Of a stretch of 24,506 nucleotides of DNA, positions 8,575-16,638 are shown one piece after another (the stretch's first letter is position 1; each line of letters starts with the position of its first letter). Origin of the DNA: Opitutia bacterium UBA7441 (GTDB taxonomy: Bacteria > Verrucomicrobiota > Verrucomicrobiia > Opitutales > Coraliomargaritaceae); contig DLQD01000080.1 of NCBI GenBank assembly GCA_002480015.1, positions 16,760 to 41,265 on the forward strand, given 5' to 3'. Made by a program: the position numbers and the translations under genes. Under the pieces are notes generated by a model, which worked only from the letters and a program-made list of their open reading frames with translations, ran no database searches and was not told the DNA's origin.

Positions 8575-8635
8575 CCTAAAGGAGCGGACCTAGGTATGCG
8601 GCTTCCTTTAGGTGGCCGCCTGACCCTCACTTGAA
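8575..8635. repeat. Dispersed palindromic repeat, copy A (CCTAAAGGA family)
   Basis: CCTAAAGGAGC (8575-8585) faces GCTTCCTTTAGG (8601-8612) as an inverted pair with one bulge. The right half is itself a hairpin, GCGGC (8598-8602) with GCCGC (8615-8619), whose loop carries TCCTTTAGGT. The stretch from GTATGC (8594) to CACTTGAA (8635) aligns with the reverse complement of 23677-23719, about 15 kb away, with the loop conserved and stem bases changed. Confidence 0.6.
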
Positions 8636-8643
8636 GTAGCATC

Positions 8644-8728
8644 CTAGCGATGCGACGCCAGTCGCGTCGACGTAGAAAACGATCCGACAGCGCTGGGACG
8701 TCGACCCCGCTGGCGCGGGTTCGCTACA
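8644..8728. repeat. Pair of inverted REP-like units (BIME-like)
   Basis: Two units of about 32 bases face each other. The left unit reads TAGCGA, then stem GCGAC (8652-8656), loop GCCA, stem GTCGC (8661-8665), then GTCGACGT (8666-8673). The right unit, on the minus strand, reads TGTAGCGA, then CCCGC/GCGGG (8706-8710 with 8715-8719) around GCCA, then GTCGACGT (8698-8705). Flanks and loops match while the stems differ in a pairing-preserving way. GTAG at the foot of a hairpin is the known hallmark of REP elements mobilised by RAYT transposases. No such transposase lies in this window. Confidence 0.55.
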
Positions 8729-8849
8729 TACTCAAAACGACCGACGTGAGCGACGGCCTTGTGATCACTGACGAATCTGCAAGCAGGGCTTTGACTTTTC
8801 AATGCGCTTATGACGAAGTGCCCCGTTAACAAGACAAGGAATCAACTTA

Positions 8850-9509
8850 ATGGACGCACTTCGAGCACAATTCCCGAACATACACGAAGACATCTGGCCT
8901 GTGCTTGAAGCATGGGCGGTGCTTCTGCGTGAATGGAACGAAAAGATCAACCTGATCTCTCGTAAAGATATTGAGCATCTCGAGGCACGGCATTTGTCGC
9001 ACTGCCTGGCCATTACCAACCACCTGAAACTGATGCAGGGGACTCGTATCATGGATGTGGGTACGGGAGGCGGTTTTCCGGGTATCCTCATGGCGATCTG
9101 CTACCCGCAGGCGCATTTTACTCTCATCGATTCGATTGGTAAAAAGATCGCCGTGGTCAAGGACCTTGCCGAAAAGCTCGGTCTCAAAAATGTCGAAGCA
9201 CGGCAATGTCGCGCTGAAGAGATCAAGAAGGAGTTTGATTTTATCACCGGACGTGCGGTCAAAAACCTGCCCGAGTATTTTAGCTGGATCCGAGGCAACC
9301 TCCGCCGCGGAGAGCGCAACTCTATACCCAACGGCGTACTTTACTGGAAGGGCGGCGAACTCGAAGACGAACTTGAGGCACTCGGCATCCGTCCTCGTAA
9401 AACCATCTCCCTGCAAGAGACCTTCAGCGACCCGTACTTCGAGCAGAAATACATCCTCCACTTTGACGCGCGGGATGTGCCACGCGTACGACGGCCGAAA
9501 AAGGCTTAG
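8850..9509 (+). CDS. rsmG: 16S rRNA (guanine527-N7)-methyltransferase RsmG
   Basis: RsmG (GidB) methylates N7 of G527 in 16S rRNA, in the 530 loop of the small subunit. The 219 residues fit the family. LLREWNEKINLISRKDIEHL (25-44) is the typical N-terminal block with the HLSHCL region after it. SAM motif I is DVGTGGGFPGI (69-79), and LIDSIGKKIAVVKDLAEKLG is the next nucleotide-binding part. FITGRAVKNLPEYFSW holds the usual GRAV motif. AAGGA at 8836-8840, nine bases before the ATG, is one of the few clear Shine-Dalgarno sites in the window and fixes the start. It ends 13 bases from the converging peptidase gene. Confidence 0.95.
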   Translation: MDALRAQFPNIHEDIWPVLEAWAVLLREWNEKINLISRKDIEHLEARHLSHCLAITNHLKLMQGTRIMDVGTGGGFPGILMAICYPQAHFTLIDSIGKKIAVVKDLAEKLGLKNVEARQCRAEEIKKEFDFITGRAVKNLPEYFSWIRGNLRRGERNSIPNGVLYWKGGELEDELEALGIRPRKTISLQETFSDPYFEQKYILHFDARDVPRVRRPKKA

Positions 9510-9522
9510 TGGGGGCTAAGTA

Positions 9523-10917
9523 TCAAAACTCGACCAAATAGAGCGAACCTTGCGAGACTTGCTCAGCTTGTTCGGCAGGCACCCAGCGTTCTTGGTAGCT
9601 GGGTCCCCAGGAGTCGCTGACTGCGATTTCGTCGGTCTCTTTGTTGTAGCCGATAATCATACAGGCGTGGGCGCTCATGATATCTTTGTGCAGTTCGGTT
9701 TGGCGGGATTCGTCTTTTGTCCGTTCTTCCCATGTGTCCCAGTCTGTGGTCGTTTTCCGAGTTTTGCTACGGTCGTTGACGAAGTCATTGTATTCGCTCG
9801 AGGAAAACATCGTCCAAATTAATGGTAGGCCTCTGTCGACGTACTTCTGGACAGAGCGCACATTGATGTCCGTATCGATTTCCTTCATCGATCGGCTTTG
9901 CGATGAGATGTAGCTGTCGAGCGATTCGATGATTCGCGAGAGCGAGGTGCCGCCGCCGGCTTGCGTTTGTCCGGTCATGGCGAGGATGTACATGTCGGCG
10001 GGGATCTGGAGGTAGCGTAGGTAGCGCTCGAAGGTCGCGGGCACGCAGTAGCCCTTCGGCCCCTGGTCGACCATCGGGATGTTGCCGATGAGCACGTCGC
10101 CGTTGTCTCGGGAGATCAGGTTGCCCGTTGTCAACTCGCGTAGTTTGGCGTCCGAGAGCTTCTCGCTGCGACCTTTGTTATCGGCGGCCTCCGTCGTCAT
10201 GATTTTGAGGTTCACATACTCGCCGTCCTGTGAGGCTAGGAGGAAGGCGTGGCCTTTCCAATCCCAGCGCTCGATCAACTGGCGCATGCCGCGCCCGGAG
10301 CCGAACTGCTGGCGGTTGGCCTCGCCGAGGGCTTCAGTCAGGTGCTTCTCGATACGCGCGACATCCGCTTCGATGGCGTCTTCCATTGCTTCGATTTCGT
10401 CTTCGGTGGGTGGGTCGCTGAAACGGAAATCGCCCTTGTTGGCGAAGACGATACTCAGGCGCTGCGCCTTGCCTTCGTCGCCGTAGAGCGCGGCGGAGAA
10501 GGGGCGGCAATCGAGGATGCGGTAGTCGTCCGGAGGGTAGCGTCGGCAGCTGGATTGCGTATCGGTCTTTGATTCCCTCGGCCAGTCCAAACGGTCGGCG
10601 ACGGCTTCGGTCGAGTCGTCCCAAAGGGAACCGTCGGCGAAGAGTGGGATCCCAAGCAAATCGTTCATCGCATTGAAGGCGTCTTGCTCCGCTGCCTCTT
10701 TGGCGGCCAGCATTTGCTTGGTTTCGGCGGAGAGCCGGTTGCGTTCTAGCCAAGTGACCTGTCCGTTCGGCATGCGGATCTGGATGCGGTTCGGTTCGGT
10801 CTGCAGGATTTCTACATCGATGACTGTGCCTTCGAGGTTCGAGATCTCTATGGCTGGCAGGCTGGCTAAGCTGAGGTAGAGTAGGCTGCAGACTGTTTTT
10901 AGAGGGATTCCATTCAC
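9523..10917 (-). CDS. Secreted C39-like cysteine peptidase with SHD1-like N-terminal domain
   Basis: A 464-residue protein from a GTG at 10915-10917. Residues 1-22 look like a signal peptide (KTVCSLLYLSLASLPA). Residues 28-72 (GTVIDVEILQ, then IRMPNGQVTWLERNRLS) resemble the SHD1-like domain frequent in secreted proteins of the Planctomycetes-Verrucomicrobia group. The middle (about 75-270) is not recognised. The C-terminal part is a papain-fold, C39-like domain: oxyanion glutamine Q285 and nucleophile C291 in VDQGPKGYCVPATFERY, histidine H417 in SAHACMIIGYN, and D435 in AVSDSWG. It has no transporter domain, unlike bacteriocin-processing C39 proteins, so a free hydrolase is inferred. The substrate is unknown. 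It is divergent from the MFS gene. Confidence 0.8.
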   Translation of the reverse strand: MNGIPLKTVCSLLYLSLASLPAIEISNLEGTVIDVEILQTEPNRIQIRMPNGQVTWLERNRLSAETKQMLAAKEAAEQDAFNAMNDLLGIPLFADGSLWDDSTEAVADRLDWPRESKTDTQSSCRRYPPDDYRILDCRPFSAALYGDEGKAQRLSIVFANKGDFRFSDPPTEDEIEAMEDAIEADVARIEKHLTEALGEANRQQFGSGRGMRQLIERWDWKGHAFLLASQDGEYVNLKIMTTEAADNKGRSEKLSDAKLRELTTGNLISRDNGDVLIGNIPMVDQGPKGYCVPATFERYLRYLQIPADMYILAMTGQTQAGGGTSLSRIIESLDSYISSQSRSMKEIDTDINVRSVQKYVDRGLPLIWTMFSSSEYNDFVNDRSKTRKTTTDWDTWEERTKDESRQTELHKDIMSAHACMIIGYNKETDEIAVSDSWGPSYQERWVPAEQAEQVSQGSLYLVEF

Positions 10918-11019
10918 ATTGGCACGTTAGCGGAGGAGTATTCTTGGGCGAGTAAAAATGCTTGCCCGTGCCTTTTGCCCTGCGTCAAGCTGCACAATCT
11001 TTACGATCCGAAATCCGCT

Positions 11020-12294
11020 ATGAGCCAATCGACCACCAACGCCCGCAATCCTTGGTCTTGGGTCCCGACCGGATACTTCGCCGAGGGTATTCCCTACGTC
11101 ATGATCACTTGGGTGGCGGCCACGATGTTCAAGAACCTCGGGCACGATAATACAGACATCACGCTTTGGATCGGCAACATCACGCTCGTCTGGTCCCTGA
11201 AGCCGCTCTGGGCGGCTTTCCTCGAGATGTTCAAAACGAAGAAGTGGATCGTTTTGGCGATGGAGTTTTCGATGATGGGGCTGCTGGCTGCACTGGCCTT
11301 CTGCATGCAGTTGCCCAGCTATTTTACGGTGTCGATCGGGATCCTTTGGATCATGGCCTTCGCTTCGGCCACCCATGACATCTGTATGGATGGCACCTAC
11401 ATCACCACCCTCGACAAAACCGAGCAGGCTAAGTTCGTCGGTATCCAGGGGATGTTTTGGAACGTGGGCCGCTTCTTTTCTTCGACCGTCATATTATTAA
11501 TCGCCGCCTACTTCGGCGAACAAGAAACAACTTCCTGGACGATTGCCTGGTGTTTCGCCGCTGCAGTGATGGCGACCCTCGCCGGCTACCATATGTTTTT
11601 CCTGCCCAAGGGGAGCCCGGGGCAGCGACCGGAGAATTTCAAACAAGTCTATACGACCTTTTTCGACGCGTGGGTCGATTTCTTCCGCAAGCCCCAGATC
11701 TGGGGCATGCTGGCCTTCGTGTTTTTATTCCGCAGCGGTGAGGGCTTACTGCTCGGCGTCGGGCACCTCTTTTTGCAGGCGCCCTTGACCGAAGGCGGGG
11801 TGGGCTTGACACTGACTGAGAAGAGCCTGATCGATGGGGGTCTGAGCATTATTATGAGCCTTGCCGGTGGATTACTCGGCGGGCTTTTTATTTCCAGATA
11901 CGGCTTAAAGAAGACGCTCTTCTTTATGGCGATCTGCCTCAATGTGCCCAACCTGACCTACGTGTATCTCAGCTATGTCGCCGCGCCAGATGTGCGTATC
12001 TCGCTCGTTACGGTCACAGTCATGGTGGTGATTGAGAAGTTTTTCTACAGCTTCGGATTCGTGGCCAATATGCTCTACATGATGCAGCAGATCAGCCCGG
12101 GCAAATACCACATGACGCATTACGCCTACTGCACCGCGCTCATGAATCTCGTGCTCTGGCCAACCATCGCGATCAGCGGCTATCTTTCGGACCGGTTCGG
12201 CTACTTTACTTTCTTTTGTATCGTCATGGTGGCCACCATCCCTTCCTTCTTCGCCGCCTGGTTCGCGCCATTCCCACGGAATACGGAGGACTGA
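11020..12294 (+). CDS. MFS transporter, AmpG/PAT-like
   Basis: An inner-membrane carrier with about twelve hydrophobic segments. The frame is open from a TTG at 10975, but the ATG at 11020 (MSQSTTNARNPWSW, 424 residues) places a short polar tail before the first segment and is preferred. YFAEGIPYVMITWVAATMFK at the start and the second block IGNITLVWSLKPLWAAFLEM resemble the AmpG (muropeptide permease) and acetyl-CoA transporter group, where a similar G-x-P and LK-x-x-WAP pattern is conserved. The loop ATHDICMDGTYITTL also fits: AmpG-type carriers have an A-x-Q-D-I-x-x-D-x-Y motif there. The substrate is not certain. It could be a sugar carrier, or a peptidoglycan-fragment importer working with the divergent secreted peptidase. 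Confidence 0.82.
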   Translation: MSQSTTNARNPWSWVPTGYFAEGIPYVMITWVAATMFKNLGHDNTDITLWIGNITLVWSLKPLWAAFLEMFKTKKWIVLAMEFSMMGLLAALAFCMQLPSYFTVSIGILWIMAFASATHDICMDGTYITTLDKTEQAKFVGIQGMFWNVGRFFSSTVILLIAAYFGEQETTSWTIAWCFAAAVMATLAGYHMFFLPKGSPGQRPENFKQVYTTFFDAWVDFFRKPQIWGMLAFVFLFRSGEGLLLGVGHLFLQAPLTEGGVGLTLTEKSLIDGGLSIIMSLAGGLLGGLFISRYGLKKTLFFMAICLNVPNLTYVYLSYVAAPDVRISLVTVTVMVVIEKFFYSFGFVANMLYMMQQISPGKYHMTHYAYCTALMNLVLWPTIAISGYLSDRFGYFTFFCIVMVATIPSFFAAWFAPFPRNTED

Positions 12295-12375
12295 GTCCGG
12301 CAGCCAATCCGATTTTTGGAACAGTCTTCTTTCATAAGCTGCCGTTGAAGATCGGGAGTCGCCGTCTCAAACCGA

Positions 12376-12399
12376 GCGCTCGCTGAAGCGTCGCGCTAC
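12376..12399 (-). repeat. REP-like hairpin overlapping the galK stop codon
   Basis: On the minus strand GTAG (12399-12396) includes the galK stop codon and is followed by an imperfect hairpin: GCGC with GCGC and GCG with CGC around a TTCA loop (12376-12396). GTAG at the foot of a GC-rich hairpin is the REP pattern also seen near 8728. The element may also serve as the 3' hairpin of galK mRNA. Confidence 0.35.
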
Positions 12400-13550
12400 G
12401 AGAGCAACTGCGCACCATCACCCGCGCGGGTGTGGAAGATCGAGGGCTTCAGGTTGTGCTTGGCCTCGAAGGCTGCGGCGATGACGTCCGCATGTACTTG
12501 GCCGAATTCGGAATCGGTCAGGGCCATGACGGCACCGCCGAAACCGCCCCCGGTGAGGCGGGCTCCGAAAACATTTGCTTGTAGCTTGAGTAAGTCAACC
12601 AGTGTATCCAGTTCTTCGATACTATTCTCGAAATTGACACGCGAGCTTTCGTGGGAAGTGTTGAGGACTTCACCGACCGCCCTCAGGTCGTTTTCAGCTA
12701 GTGCCGTTTCAACTTCTCGCACGCGGGCGTTTTCTCCGACGATGTGTGCGGCACGGCGGTAGAGGAGAGGATCCAGTTCGTCTTTCACCGCTTCCAATTG
12801 CTCGGGGCAGATACAGGAGAGTGTTTTGGCGTCGGGATGTTTGAGCTGTAGTTGAGCCAGGGCTTCGTGGCATTCACGGAAGCGATCCGCATACGCGGAG
12901 TCGACCAGTGCGTGCTTTTTGTTGGAGTTGAAAATCCAGAAATGGGCACCGCTCGGCATTGGTTCGACGGCAAAGGTTTCGGTCGCGCAGTTGATTTTGA
13001 CTAGGTGGTCGGCCTTGCCAAACGCAGAAACGCCCTGGTCGAGAATGCCGCAGGGCATGCCGACGAATTCATTCTCGGCCTTGCGCCCGATGCGGGCGAA
13101 GCCAGCGGTGTCGGTCTCGAATCCATAAAGCGCGGCGAGCGCTCTGGCGGTGGCCAGTTCAAAGGCGGCACTGCTGCTCATGCCCGCCCCGGCGGGCAGG
13201 GTGCTCGTCACCGCCATGTTGTAGCCGGTCGGCGTTTGCATGCCGGCATCTGTCATGACTTTCGTAACACCGATCGGGTAATTGGTCCATGAGTTCGATC
13301 CTTCCAACGGCGTGTAATTGCCGAGCCTGATTTCGACGAGGTCGCCTGCGTCGCTAACGATTTGGATTCTGTCGTCGTCCCGCAAACTGACGGCGACGGT
13401 GATGCCTTCCGTAACGGCCGCACCCATCACGAGGCCGCCGTTGTAGTCGGTATGATTGCCTATGAATTCAATCCGGCCGGGGGCGAAGGCGTAGTGCGCC
13501 GGTTCGCCAGCGAAGTTGATCGCGAAGAGTTGTTCTGTAGTTTGTTTCAT
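12396..13550 (-). CDS. galK: Galactokinase
   Basis: GalK phosphorylates galactose to galactose 1-phosphate with ATP, the first step of the Leloir pathway, in the cytoplasm. The 384 residues are the normal length for this GHMP kinase. The signature PGRIEFIGNHTDYNGG (24-39) has N where many relatives have E before HTDY. The ATP-binding GHMP motif PAGAGMSSSAA is at 119-129, the catalytic base is D171 in GILDQGVSAFG, and the C-terminal motif is GARLTGGGFGGAV. It starts 4 bases after glnS ends, so the two are almost surely co-transcribed. No galT, galE or gal regulator is in the window. Confidence 0.95.
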   Translation of the reverse strand: MKQTTEQLFAINFAGEPAHYAFAPGRIEFIGNHTDYNGGLVMGAAVTEGITVAVSLRDDDRIQIVSDAGDLVEIRLGNYTPLEGSNSWTNYPIGVTKVMTDAGMQTPTGYNMAVTSTLPAGAGMSSSAAFELATARALAALYGFETDTAGFARIGRKAENEFVGMPCGILDQGVSAFGKADHLVKINCATETFAVEPMPSGAHFWIFNSNKKHALVDSAYADRFRECHEALAQLQLKHPDAKTLSCICPEQLEAVKDELDPLLYRRAAHIVGENARVREVETALAENDLRAVGEVLNTSHESSRVNFENSIEELDTLVDLLKLQANVFGARLTGGGFGGAVMALTDSEFGQVHADVIAAAFEAKHNLKPSIFHTRAGDGAQLLS

Positions 13551-13554
13551 TGAC

Positions 13555-15216
13555 CTAAGCGTTTTTTGCCCAAGCGTCGCGAAGGGCGACCGTACGGTTG
13601 AAAATCAAAGCATCGGATTGGCTGTGTTTGGAGTCTAGGCAGAAATAGCCGATGCGCTCAAACTGGCAGGTCCTGCCTACGGGCAATGCGGCCAAACTCG
13701 GCTCGCAATAAGCGGTCGTAATTGTCAGCGAGTCAGGATTAACGAATTCGGTGAACGCGTGCTCTTTGTCCGCTTCTGGTTTTTCTACAGAGAAGAGACG
13801 GTCGAAGAGGCGGACTTCTGCCTTGATCGCATGCTCGGCACTGACCCAGTGGATGACGCCCTTCACTTTGCGGTCTTCGGGGTTCTTGTTCAGGGTGTCG
13901 AGGTCAACACTGCATAGTAGCTTTGTGATCGTGCCTGCCTCGTCCTTGACCACGTCATCGCACTTGATGATGTAGGCATGGCGCAGGCGCACTTCGCCCC
14001 CTTTTTTCAGGCGGAAGAATTTCTTGTTCGCTTCTTCCTGAAAGTCCCCTTGCTCTATGAAGAGGCGCTTGCCAAAGGGGATTTTTCGCGTGCCGGCGGC
14101 GTCGTTTTCGGGGTTGTTGATGCCTTCGAGTTCAACGGTGCCTTCCGTCCAGTTGGTCAGTTCAAGTTCGAGTGGTTCCATCACGGCCATACGGCGGTCG
14201 GCCGAGCAGTTGAGTTCTTGGCGCACGGCGTGTTCGAGTAGGGCGATGTCGCTGGTGGAAGGGGTCTTCGTAATTCCGACGGTCCGACAGAACTTACGGA
14301 TGGAGGCGGGCGGATAGCCACGGCGGCGCATGCCGGAAAGGGTGGGCATGCGGGGGTCGTCCCAGCCTTCCACATGGCCCTCTTCGACAAGTGTGCGGAG
14401 CTTGCGCTTGCTGACCACGGTATAGGTCAGGTTGAGTCGGGCGAACTCGGTTTGCTTCGAGGGGAAGATGCCGAGCTTTTTGATAAACCAGTCGTAGAGC
14501 GGCCGGTGGTCTTCAAATTCAAGCGAGCAGAGCGAGTGGGTGATCTTTTCGAGTGAGTCGCTTTGGCCATGGGTGAAATCATAGCTCGGATAGATTGGCC
14601 AGGCATCGCCCACGCGGTGGTGGTGCATGCGTTTGATGCGATACATGACTGGGTCGCGCATGTTCATGTTCGGGTGCGCCATGTCGATCTTGGCACGGAG
14701 CACCAGAGCGCCGTCCTCAAATTCGCCCGCGCGCATACGCTTGAATAGGTCAAGACTTTCGGCTGCCGGACGATCACGGTAGGGGCTCGGCTTGCCGGGT
14801 TCGGTGATGGTGCCTCGGTATGCACGCATTTCATCGAAGCTTAGTTCGTCGACATAGGCATCGCCCGATTCGATCAATTGACAGGCCCAGGTGAAGAGTT
14901 GCTCGAAATAGTCGCTGGCGAAACAGATTTTCGCCCAGTCGTAGCCCAGCCAGCGGATGTCTTCCTGGATGGCCTGAACGAACTCGTCACTTTCCTTTTC
15001 CGGGTTCGTGTCGTCGAAGCGGAGGTTGCAGAGGCCACCGAATTCTTTGGCAATCTCGAAGTTTAAGCAGATCGCCTTGGCGTGGCCGATTTGGAGGTAG
15101 CCATTGGGTTCGGGAGGGAATCGCGTCTGAACACGTCCGTCGTGCTTGCCGGCGGCTACATCGGCAGCAACCATTTGGCGGATGAAATCGGTGGGAGTCT
15201 CTTCTGGGTCTGGCAT
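13555..15216 (-). CDS. glnS: Glutaminyl-tRNA synthetase
   Basis: GlnRS charges tRNA(Gln) with glutamine. The frame is open to 15303, but the ATG at 15216 (MPDPEETPTDFIRQMVAAD) gives 553 residues, close to the 554 of E. coli GlnS, and the extra upstream codons are not protein-like. The class I motif is FPPEPNGYLQIGHAKAI (33-49), with QIGH as the HIGH box. SKRKL in TVVSKRKLRTLVEEG is the KMSKS equivalent. RFDDTNPEKESDEFVQAI and YPSYDFTHGQSDSLEKITHS are further hallmarks, and the C-terminal half is the two-barrel anticodon-binding region. Having GlnRS suggests direct charging rather than sole dependence on GatCAB. It leads galK. Confidence 0.97.
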   Translation of the reverse strand: MPDPEETPTDFIRQMVAADVAAGKHDGRVQTRFPPEPNGYLQIGHAKAICLNFEIAKEFGGLCNLRFDDTNPEKESDEFVQAIQEDIRWLGYDWAKICFASDYFEQLFTWACQLIESGDAYVDELSFDEMRAYRGTITEPGKPSPYRDRPAAESLDLFKRMRAGEFEDGALVLRAKIDMAHPNMNMRDPVMYRIKRMHHHRVGDAWPIYPSYDFTHGQSDSLEKITHSLCSLEFEDHRPLYDWFIKKLGIFPSKQTEFARLNLTYTVVSKRKLRTLVEEGHVEGWDDPRMPTLSGMRRRGYPPASIRKFCRTVGITKTPSTSDIALLEHAVRQELNCSADRRMAVMEPLELELTNWTEGTVELEGINNPENDAAGTRKIPFGKRLFIEQGDFQEEANKKFFRLKKGGEVRLRHAYIIKCDDVVKDEAGTITKLLCSVDLDTLNKNPEDRKVKGVIHWVSAEHAIKAEVRLFDRLFSVEKPEADKEHAFTEFVNPDSLTITTAYCEPSLAALPVGRTCQFERIGYFCLDSKHSQSDALIFNRTVALRDAWAKNA

Positions 15217-15473
15217 AAAACGGGCAAGCAAAACGTAGCACTTCGGGCGGCGCCAGTTAAAAAACGGTCTATGTGAGCGCTTCCGTTCTGGGGTCAGCCT
15301 CACGGCTTATTCCTTAAGCTTGGCCTTGCTGGTAAGCTATCGTTTCCAAACTCTTGGCATGGATGCGTCACAGGTTTGGCGATACCCGCTCGGATCGATG
15401 ATCCGCGAAGGGTGGGTCTGCAGTTGATTTTCAAAGATTCTTCGTCTGAAGTGCCGCTTAACTTGCCGGAACG

Positions 15474-16490
15474 ATGCAAAAAATACTGAAAAAAAATACC
15501 TTTACGCTCTGGTTACTCGGAGCCGTCCTTCTTGCGATACTCTATCCCGGGCCCGGCTCAAAGGGGGGCTTCCTGCTCCCCGAGTTCACGACCAAGCTCG
15601 GGGTCTGGGTCATATTCTTTCTCCAAGGGCTCGGTCTGCCAACCGGCGAATTAGCGACCGGTTACCGCCCCAAACGTCTGCACGCCTTTGTTCTCTCCTG
15701 GAACTACCTGCTCTTTCCTTTGGTGACCGGGCTCGTATTGATTCCGCTTTCCCTGATCCTGCCTGTCGAGTTACGTCTCGGTTTTTGGCTGCTGGCAATT
15801 GTACCTACGACGGTTTCGTCCGCCGTGGTATTTTCCACGGTTTCGGGCGGTAATACTTCGAATGCAATTTTCTCAACCGTCTTTTCAAATCTCCTCTCCG
15901 TGATTCTTGTGCCTGCGGTGGCGGTGGCCTATTTGGCCGCCGAGACCGAAGCTGAAATCCCCCTCGCATTGCTCGTCACAAGGCTTTTTATTCTCATCAT
16001 TCTGCCCTTGATCATCGGGCAGGTTATCCGGAAATGTCTCCCGGTGCAAGCCGCTGCAGTGGCTAAAAAGACCAAGTCGCTGGGTAACTGGATTATTCTA
16101 TTGATCGTGCACTGTGCATTCGCGGGTAGTGTGAGTGCCGGTATTCTGGATGGGCTTGGCGGTGGTGCGATCGCCGCGGTCATCGGTAGCACTGTTTTGC
16201 TCCTTCTCGTGGTCAGTGGTCTCGTCTGGTGGAGCGCGGCGCTACTGAAGCCGACACGTGGACAGCGAATCACTGCGTTCTTTTGCGCGAGTCAGAAGTC
16301 GCTTGCCACCGGTCTGCCACTCGCGACATCTATCCTGGCCTCGGCTCCCGGAGTCGTCGACATGGCGACCTTGCTCATTCCGCTTATGTGCTACCATCCC
16401 GCGCAACTCATACTGGCAGGAATTCTTTCCGGTCAATGGTCCGTGATCGAAAATAGTGACGGATCGAGTGTCGCGACGGACTCTGAGTGA
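15474..16490 (+). CDS. Bile acid:sodium symporter-like membrane carrier (SBF-like)
   Basis: A 338-residue protein with nine or ten hydrophobic segments. It matches the SBF-like branch of the bile acid/sodium symporter superfamily (YfeH type): an N-terminal LWLLGAVLLAILYPGPGS, then VIFFLQGLGLPTGELATGYR, the core LAIVPTTVSSAVVFSTVSGG with GNTSNAIFSTVFSN after it (the crossed-helix region, about 108-135), and in the second half FFCASQKSLATGLPLATSIL. The conserved polar residues in these broken helices bind sodium and substrate in characterised relatives. The natural substrate here is unknown and is unlikely to be bile acid. The ATG at 15474 directly precedes the first segment, and ACTTGCCGGA upstream is only a weak ribosome site. 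It converges on hpt. Confidence 0.85.
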   Translation: MQKILKKNTFTLWLLGAVLLAILYPGPGSKGGFLLPEFTTKLGVWVIFFLQGLGLPTGELATGYRPKRLHAFVLSWNYLLFPLVTGLVLIPLSLILPVELRLGFWLLAIVPTTVSSAVVFSTVSGGNTSNAIFSTVFSNLLSVILVPAVAVAYLAAETEAEIPLALLVTRLFILIILPLIIGQVIRKCLPVQAAAVAKKTKSLGNWIILLIVHCAFAGSVSAGILDGLGGGAIAAVIGSTVLLLLVVSGLVWWSAALLKPTRGQRITAFFCASQKSLATGLPLATSILASAPGVVDMATLLIPLMCYHPAQLILAGILSGQWSVIENSDGSSVATDSE

Positions 16491-16638
16491 ACATCGATCG
16501 GATTGTTATAATTAACCGTGTCAAGGACCCCGCCCGAGGGAGTATTCTGGGTCTGTAGTGCAGGTCATGGTTATTCTTTGAACTAAAAAAAGGCAGTGTT
16601 TGGTTCAAACCAGCAAAGCATTTAATTACAAAGATTGC

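Larger units (their letters stand above)
8470..8849. other. Intergenic region with two kinds of palindromic repeat
   Basis: There is no credible gene in these 380 bases. A minus-strand open frame at 8644-8832 simply reads through the repeats and shows no protein-like pattern. The region holds the CCTAAAGGA-type repeat (8575-8635) and the paired GTCGACGT-type palindromes (8644-8728), both listed separately. The rsmG ribosome site lies at the far right, AAGGA at 8836-8840, nine bases before the start. Confidence 0.6.

Noticed and set aside
8644..8832. 62-codon minus-strand frame in the intergenic repeats
   Set aside because: The peptide is a translation of the palindromic repeat units (arginine- and serine-rich) with no ribosome site. 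Such frames are typical false predictions in repeats.
15217..15303. Upstream extension of glnS to 15303
   Set aside because: The extra 29 codons are basic and unlike a GlnRS N-terminus, whereas the ATG at 15216 gives the normal length.
16577..16609. TTTGAAC/GTTCAAA inverted repeat with a seven-base T run on the minus strand, after hpt
   Set aside because: The T run lies inside the loop of the pair, not after a stem. The only stem before it is five weak pairs, six bases away. A terminator is possible but not supported enough to list.
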